Of a DNA stretch of 64,000 nt, positions 58,887 to 64,000 are shown piece by piece. Under the pieces are notes generated by a model. The model ran no database searches, was not told the DNA's origin, and saw only the letters and a list, made by a program, of their open reading frames with translations. Made by a program: the position numbers and the translations under genes. Position 1 is the first letter of the stretch. The number at the start of each line of letters is the position of its first letter. Source of the DNA: Melampsora larici-populina 98AG31. Its lineage: Eukaryota > Basidiomycota > Pucciniomycetes > Pucciniales > Melampsoraceae. The stretch is taken from NCBI RefSeq assembly GCF_000204055.1, contig NW_006768795.1, positions 62,001 through 126,000 on the forward strand, read 5' to 3'.

Positions 58887-61254
58887 ATGAGCCTATCTAG
58901 TAAAGCTCAAGATCAACTTAACTCACAATTCACTTCGATTGATGAGATTCCAAAGGTAAAATCAAACCTCATTTCCATTCACATTATTGAACTCTTTAAC
59001 CAGATTCACTCTAGTTTATCTTTCAATTCTATTTACTACCTGCCTATGACTTTCCTTTCACCAGATCCATCAAGAACTTCGCAAAGCTTTCTCAAATCGA
59101 ATCACAAAAACTTTGGAATGGAGAACTCATGTCAGTGATCTTGATTACTTTTTCTCGGTATCATTCCCGAATCACCATTCCCTAAGGCTCATCAGCCGTC
59201 TTACGATCAATAGCAATTGAAGCAATTGGGATTTCTCTTGCAAGACAATGAACAATTGATTGAGGAAGCACTTGCAATCGATGTAAGTTTGACTGATCGT
59301 TAATCGGTCACTTGAAGAGTACAATTAAATAACTGGTTGACGAGTTGATCGACTACATATATGCAGTTAGGTAAGCCCAAAACAGAGAGTCATATAGGTG
59401 AACTAGTAGGCACTCGACATGAGGTCCTTTATGCTCTCAATAATGTCAAGTCTTGGATGGAGCCTCAATCTGTCAAGACCGATCTTGCCTGGCTCGTGAC
59501 CAAACCGAAAACGTTTCATGAACCAAAAGGTGTGGTCTTGATCTTTGGCACTTGGAAGTCAGTCTTCAAATCTTATACTGTTCATCTCAATTACATGAGT
59601 CGAGTGTATTTTTACTTGACTTGGCGTTCACAGTTATCCGATCTCTCTTTCGATCATCCCCTTGGTCGGTGCAATCGCCGGTGGGAACGCTGTGGTCTTG
59701 AAGCTCTCAGAGCAAGCCCCAGCGATCGCCAATCTACTCACCAAGCTCATTCCCCAATATTTGGACAACAATCATATTCGTGTTGTCAATGGTGCTGCAG
59801 ATCATTGTAATGCACTCCTTGACCTCAAGTTCGATCACATCTTTTTCACCGGTTCTACTCAGGTCGGAAGAACTGTAGCTAAGCGAGCTGCAGAACACAT
59901 GACACCTGTCACCCTAGAATTAGGTCTGTCGACCTGATTTGGTAGTCAAATGTCTACATAAAAAGACTTACAGATATCCTTCTCCATCTCAACCCACATC
60001 TTGCCTACAGGTGGAAAAAGTCCAGCCATTGTCTTTGACGATGCAGACTTTCCCGTTATTGCTCGTCGATTGATCTGGGGTAAAGGCATGAATGCTGGCC
60101 AGACCTGTGTTGCACCCGACTATATCTTGGTTTCCAAGAAGAGCGAAGCTAAATTGATAACCAGTCTAAAAAAGGCAATGCAAGAGTTGTATCCTCTAGA
60201 CTCGGCCTCAGGCTTATCGGCCAAAAAAATAATCAATGCTTCAGGAAAATCGGGAGATGGACCAGATGATCTTCAATATAGTAAAATCGTCAACCAAAAC
60301 CAATTCAACAGACTGAACAACGTGCTTCAAGAAACCAAAGGGGAATTCATCCCGACGGATGATACGTTTCAGGCAGGAACTAAGGATTCCTCAGATGCGC
60401 AAGAGCTGAAAATGCCTCTGACTTTGGTCCGAAACTTGACCATGGAGGACCCTGTGATGCAAAACGAAATCTTTGGTCCGATTTTCCCTATCCTCACTTA
60501 CGATCTTCAATCCGAATCGATGGCCGAGATCTTGCGCCCGATTGCGGATGCTGAACCATTAGCTCTATATGTCTTTACTCAATCTTCACAAAACTTTGAG
60601 CTTGGTGAGTAGCTTAACTGGTTGATGAAGAAGAAGATGATGATGCTCATTGGGATGCTTGGTACAAACATCGTACTCGGAATGGCTTCGTTTGAATCAC
60701 GATCCGTTTAGTGAGACAACATACGAAGTCGGGTCAGATAATGTGCAATGACCTCTTGATCCAATTTGCGATCCCAGGTTTGCCTTTTGGAGGAATCGGT
60801 CAATCAGTTGAGTATACTTATTACACGTCTCAAGAATTTGCCACCAATCATCATAACTGACCGTATCAAAACCTTTTATGGGAACTAAAAGGGTTCTGGC
60901 AACTATCATGGTTACTATTCGTTTTTAACATTCACCTATGAGCGATCCTCCGCCAACCTTCCGACATGGGCCGACTTCCTCTTCAATGCTCGATATCCGC
61001 CTTATACACCTTTCAAGCTCAAGCTTTTCTCTGCGATCATGGGACCAGCCCGGATCAAGGGTAAATCCAATCCAGGATTGGTACCGAAGAGTGCTGAAGT
61101 TGGTAAACGTTCATGGTTGCCTACCTTAACCCCACTGAGCTTTTCAACTTTACTATTGGCTGGATATTATGCTTTGTCTCGTCGATATGGTTCGGATTAT
61201 TTGAAGATTTGGATGACACGATTTATTGGAGCTATTAAACAATCCAATCGCTGA
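58887..61254 (+). CDS. HFD1: Fatty-aldehyde dehydrogenase with C-terminal membrane anchor (Hfd1-like)
   Basis: Predicted NAD+-dependent long-chain aldehyde dehydrogenase of the ALDH3/Hfd1 type, probably tail-anchored to ER, mitochondrial outer or lipid-droplet membrane. Exons 58887-58955, 59065-59130, 59223-59282, 59367-59557, 59634-59923, 60011-60604, 60712-60806, 60892-61254; 1728 nt, 575 aa. Catalytic Cys258 in GKGMNAGQTC, Glu224 in TLELGG, FFTGST loop, FGGIGQSGSGNYHG. The family's KPSE reads KLSE here. After YPPYTPFKLKLFSAIMGPAR comes an extension of about 50 residues with one hydrophobic helix (LSFSTLLLAGYYAL) and a basic tail, which the paralog lacks. Intron positions are identical to the divergent neighbour, so the pair arose by inverted duplication. 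Confidence 0.93.
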
Positions 61255-62217
61255 TATCTCAAGATACCATTGGATTCTTGCTCGAAGAACTCGACTTCAA
61301 GACGCGATTAACCCTCAGTCTCCTTGGTTCTCAACTCGCTTTTATTTCGTATTTCACCCTTAGCAATTTATCTCTTTGTCAACATGCGATTATCAAGATT
61401 AGTAAAGATCAGTGATTCAAAGTACTTAAATACAAAAACCGGTAAAGTTTAATTAGTAATCAGTATCAAGACTGAATGGTTCATTAGCTCGCTTTTAGTT
61501 CATTAATTACCCTCACTGAAACTCTCTTTGTCGACATCCAAGCGATAAAAGTCAGGCAAAAAACAGTGATTCAAAATGCTTTTATACAAATTTCAACAAA
61601 GTTTGATGGTCAGTTAACCCTAGCGCTAAATTGGTCTTCAACTTGCTTTTATCTTTCCTTCAAATCAAATCTAACTCTGAAAAACAAACACAAAAAATCA
61701 GTAAGTTTAAATTTAGTGTTGCAAAGTATGTTGATGCAAAACAATTGTTGTAATGATTAAATTTTAAGGTCTTTTTTTGAGTTTGAATTCCCAAAGACAT
61801 TATAATTCCATACTGATCGCTCGTGATTGTAATGTGACTTTATTCCCTGTGACTAAAGAAACATGATTTCTGATCAAAAGTGAATCTCATGAGTCACTCT
61901 GACCAGAAAAATCAATCAGTTAATTAAGATGATTGTTTATCTTTATAGGTGAGTATTCTGGATTGGCTGATAATTGAAGTTTCTAAGAAACCTCTTTTAC
62001 ACAGTCAAGATGAAAGATTTAATTTTCCAAAGTCAAAAATGATTGACTTGGAATCTGAGAAAAATGATTGATCAAAGATGTAGTGATTCTGCATTTGGCC
62101 TGCACATGTGCGGTATGTAACAGTGAAGACTGCATTTTTCTGCATTAATAATGTGTTTTTTGGGATCGACACATTGGTCTGAATTGGTTTTGATATTTGA
62201 TTGGAATTGTTTTGTAT
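61255..62217. other. 3' flank of the aldehyde dehydrogenase
   Basis: AT-rich sequence with two loosely similar stretches (around 61380-61460 and 61500-61570: TTTATC..., AAAGTCAG, CAGTGATTCAAA). No gene is supported; the frame at 61566-61760 is fortuitous. Confidence 0.45.
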
Positions 62218-62900
62218 AGTGGGGCTTGGGCCTTTGGCAAGGGACTTTTTTAAGTTTGCATCTGCACAGTGTCAGGAATGGGTTTGATAGAATTGCTGGA
62301 TGGGGTTGACTGCAAACTTAACCAAGTCCCTTGCCAAAGGCCTGAGCCCCAGCAAGGGACTTACCGCATAAAAGGGAATCCTGGTGTGAGAAGTAGCCTG
62401 TATTGGCTCAAGAAATGCTACTTCAAATTCTTTGGTTTGTCTCTGAATAAACAGGGCTTGGAGGTAAATAAAAGGAAGACTGCAAAGGTTCATTACATAT
62501 GATCCAATTGCAAGCTCCCCCAAATATTCTCTGGAAATCGGGCTACTGGGGGTTTGACAATATTGGTTCTTTTTTGACTTTTTCTGAGCAGCAAGCCACT
62601 CAAAGCCTGTATTTCTCAGAAAGCGGTGGAAATGATCAATCTTCAACTACTCAAAAATATAACTTCCCAGCAAGATTGAAAGTAGCTTGGAATTGGTACA
62701 TATGTAATGGTCCCTTGCCATTTTCTTTTGCCTTTGTATCAAGACATGTTTATTGAGAGGGAGAAACATTAAACGGATGTAGAGAATTTGGAACAAATAC
62801 AGCTCACTTCTCATGCCAGGATTTTGTTTTATGTGGTAAGTCCCTTGCTGGGGCTTGGGCCTTTGGCACAGAGCCAGCAAGGGGAGCACCACAGGATCCG
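62218..62900. repeat. Compound inverted-repeat element
   Basis: TAGTGGGGCTTGGGCCTTTG at the left reappears inverted near 62315-62356 (CCTTGCCAAAGGCCTGAGCC). A second, longer pair follows: about 62345-62530 and 62685-62865 are inverted copies of each other, about 180 bp (AGCAAGGGACTTACC, AAAATCCTGG-like, CATTACATATG). This is typical of small non-autonomous elements with long arms. Frames inside are repeats read in both directions, not genes. Confidence 0.65.
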
Positions 62901-64000
62901 GGGAATTTTCTGGCAATTTGGGAATGGGACTTGTCTGGGACTGTGATGGGATTCTGGGAATACTATGTGTTATGCTATAAGGATATCACAAGCATATTGT
63001 ATGTAGGAACAAAACTGGTTCTCGAAAATAGATTAAAGTCAGAAACCCTCAGAGGCCTCACCTGTCACAGCCTCAGCATTTCATCTTTTGCCTCCGTGTT
63101 TCAAGCAATTTTTTTTGCCAGTCCCTATCCTACATTTGTCTACGGCAATTCCAATTCATTATATAATGCCTTCCCTGCCAGACTTGACCCTTATTCCAAC
63201 CACGTCCATCAACAATCACCTTGAATTTAACAATGGTTGTCCCAACACTGATCCACAAACGTTATGTCAAGACCAACCCCGACATTGTCGCCCTCCCTGC
63301 GCCCACGCCTCGTGGTCCAGTAGGTCTCCTCTGGCCCGTCTGTTCCATTGAATTGGTCTATTGGACAGCAAAACACAACACTTGGGTCATTGCTGTGAGT
63401 TTCCATTTACTACTTGAGATCGAGTGCTAGCGCTGACTTCAGACCTTCCCGTCCGTGTCCACAGTGTCCAACCAATTACAACAATCATAATTGGAAGACC
63501 TGGCGGTGCAATCAATTGAACCACAAACTTGCAATGATGAACATGGGTGTTAGTCCACCCATCATTTTTGCAGCCGGGCAACTGGGGTCCAAGGGTATCC
63601 CCGACTGGCCAAATCCTAGACAATGCACCAGCAACCAATCCTTCCGTGTGGTACCATCAGTACAAAAAACAAAATCAACTTTCACCCCCTTCCCAACCAA
63701 AAAAACCTCCACTTCAATGTCAACGTGTAAACGAGGGCACAACAGCTCAAAACCATAAGAAGGTAGCCAACAAAGGCTGCAACTCTCAGTACTGCCTTGG
63801 AGTACGTTCAAACTTTTCTCAAATAAACTATTTAATAAAAATCAAGTTCACTGAGGTTGATTTGTTACCTTTTTCATTTTTCAAGTGCTGCATTTCATTC
63901 AGGTCCTCTCTCTGCTGTGTTCACCTGCTGTAGAACTTATAACCCAACAAGGGTTATACAGAGCTGGAAGAGGATAATCTCCTAATACAATGACTAGTAG
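62901..64000. other. Repeat-derived region with a possible gene fragment at the window edge
   Basis: Plus-strand frames between 63190 and 63830 have protein-like text (LIHKRYVKTNPDIVALPAPT; further on APATNPSVWYHQYKKQ and KKVANKGCNSQYC, a Cys-containing segment). They are split over frames, with a possible GT-AG intron at 63393-63462. From memory the layout resembles uncharacterised rust transposon-associated proteins. It is incomplete or degenerate and may continue past 64000. Confidence 0.35.

Overview
The window looks like nuclear DNA of a basidiomycete, most likely a rust fungus (Pucciniales, Melampsora-like). The reasons are AT-rich intergenic DNA, genes split by many short introns (mostly 45-110 bp, GT-AG), fungal protein families (ACU-type cation ATPase, Trk1, Jac1/HscB, SNAPC4-like Myb protein, Hfd1-like aldehyde dehydrogenases), a locally expanded family of putatively secreted proteins, and dense nested transposons. 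The organism is an inference. No tRNA, rRNA or CRISPR was seen.

Layout. 1-1519: AT-rich spacer with a GC-rich island and a repeat fragment. 1520-11612 (minus): two alkali-cation uptake systems in tandem, a 25-exon P-type (IIC, ACU-like) ATPase and an 11-exon Trk potassium transporter; both reading frames close exactly. 12751-14999 (minus): first and most diverged member of a lineage-specific family (here called the WLLDIW family). 17352-19654 (plus): a large, probably mitochondrial, PPR-like protein. 20733-23034 (minus): a Lys/Ala-rich gene cut by a 1.77-kb LTR-like insertion. 24125-27162, 36060-39875 and 43682-45795 (all minus): the rest of the WLLDIW family, with three apparently intact members and two pseudogenes, one of which carries a transposon that itself carries another. 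27163-34100 and 39900-43600: transposon territory, including a three-level nest of insertions (29502-31842), a foldback-like element (32459-33477) and a TA-flanked element with perfect 67-bp ends (40220-41486). 34384-35737 (plus): an orphan four-exon gene.

The right third is gene-rich: a SNAPC4-like protein with 4.5 Myb repeats (46924-50347, minus), the iron-sulphur co-chaperone Jac1/HscB (54513-55539, plus), and a divergent pair of aldehyde dehydrogenase paralogs (56082-58262 minus; 58887-61254 plus) that share every intron position but differ at the C-terminus: one has a membrane tail, the other is soluble and ends in PKL. The last 2.7 kb is repeat-derived.

Functional links. The ATPase and Trk1 probably serve the same job, K+/Na+ uptake across the plasma membrane. 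The two aldehyde dehydrogenases probably oxidise similar long-chain aldehydes at different membranes. The WLLDIW family is the best candidate here for something undescribed: six copies in one orientation within 33 kb, three intact ones with a clear N-terminal signal peptide, a low-complexity middle with a shared short motif, and one conserved C-terminal domain that I cannot assign to a known family. I built the gene models by hand from splice sites and reading phase; in every complete model the exon lengths sum to a multiple of three.
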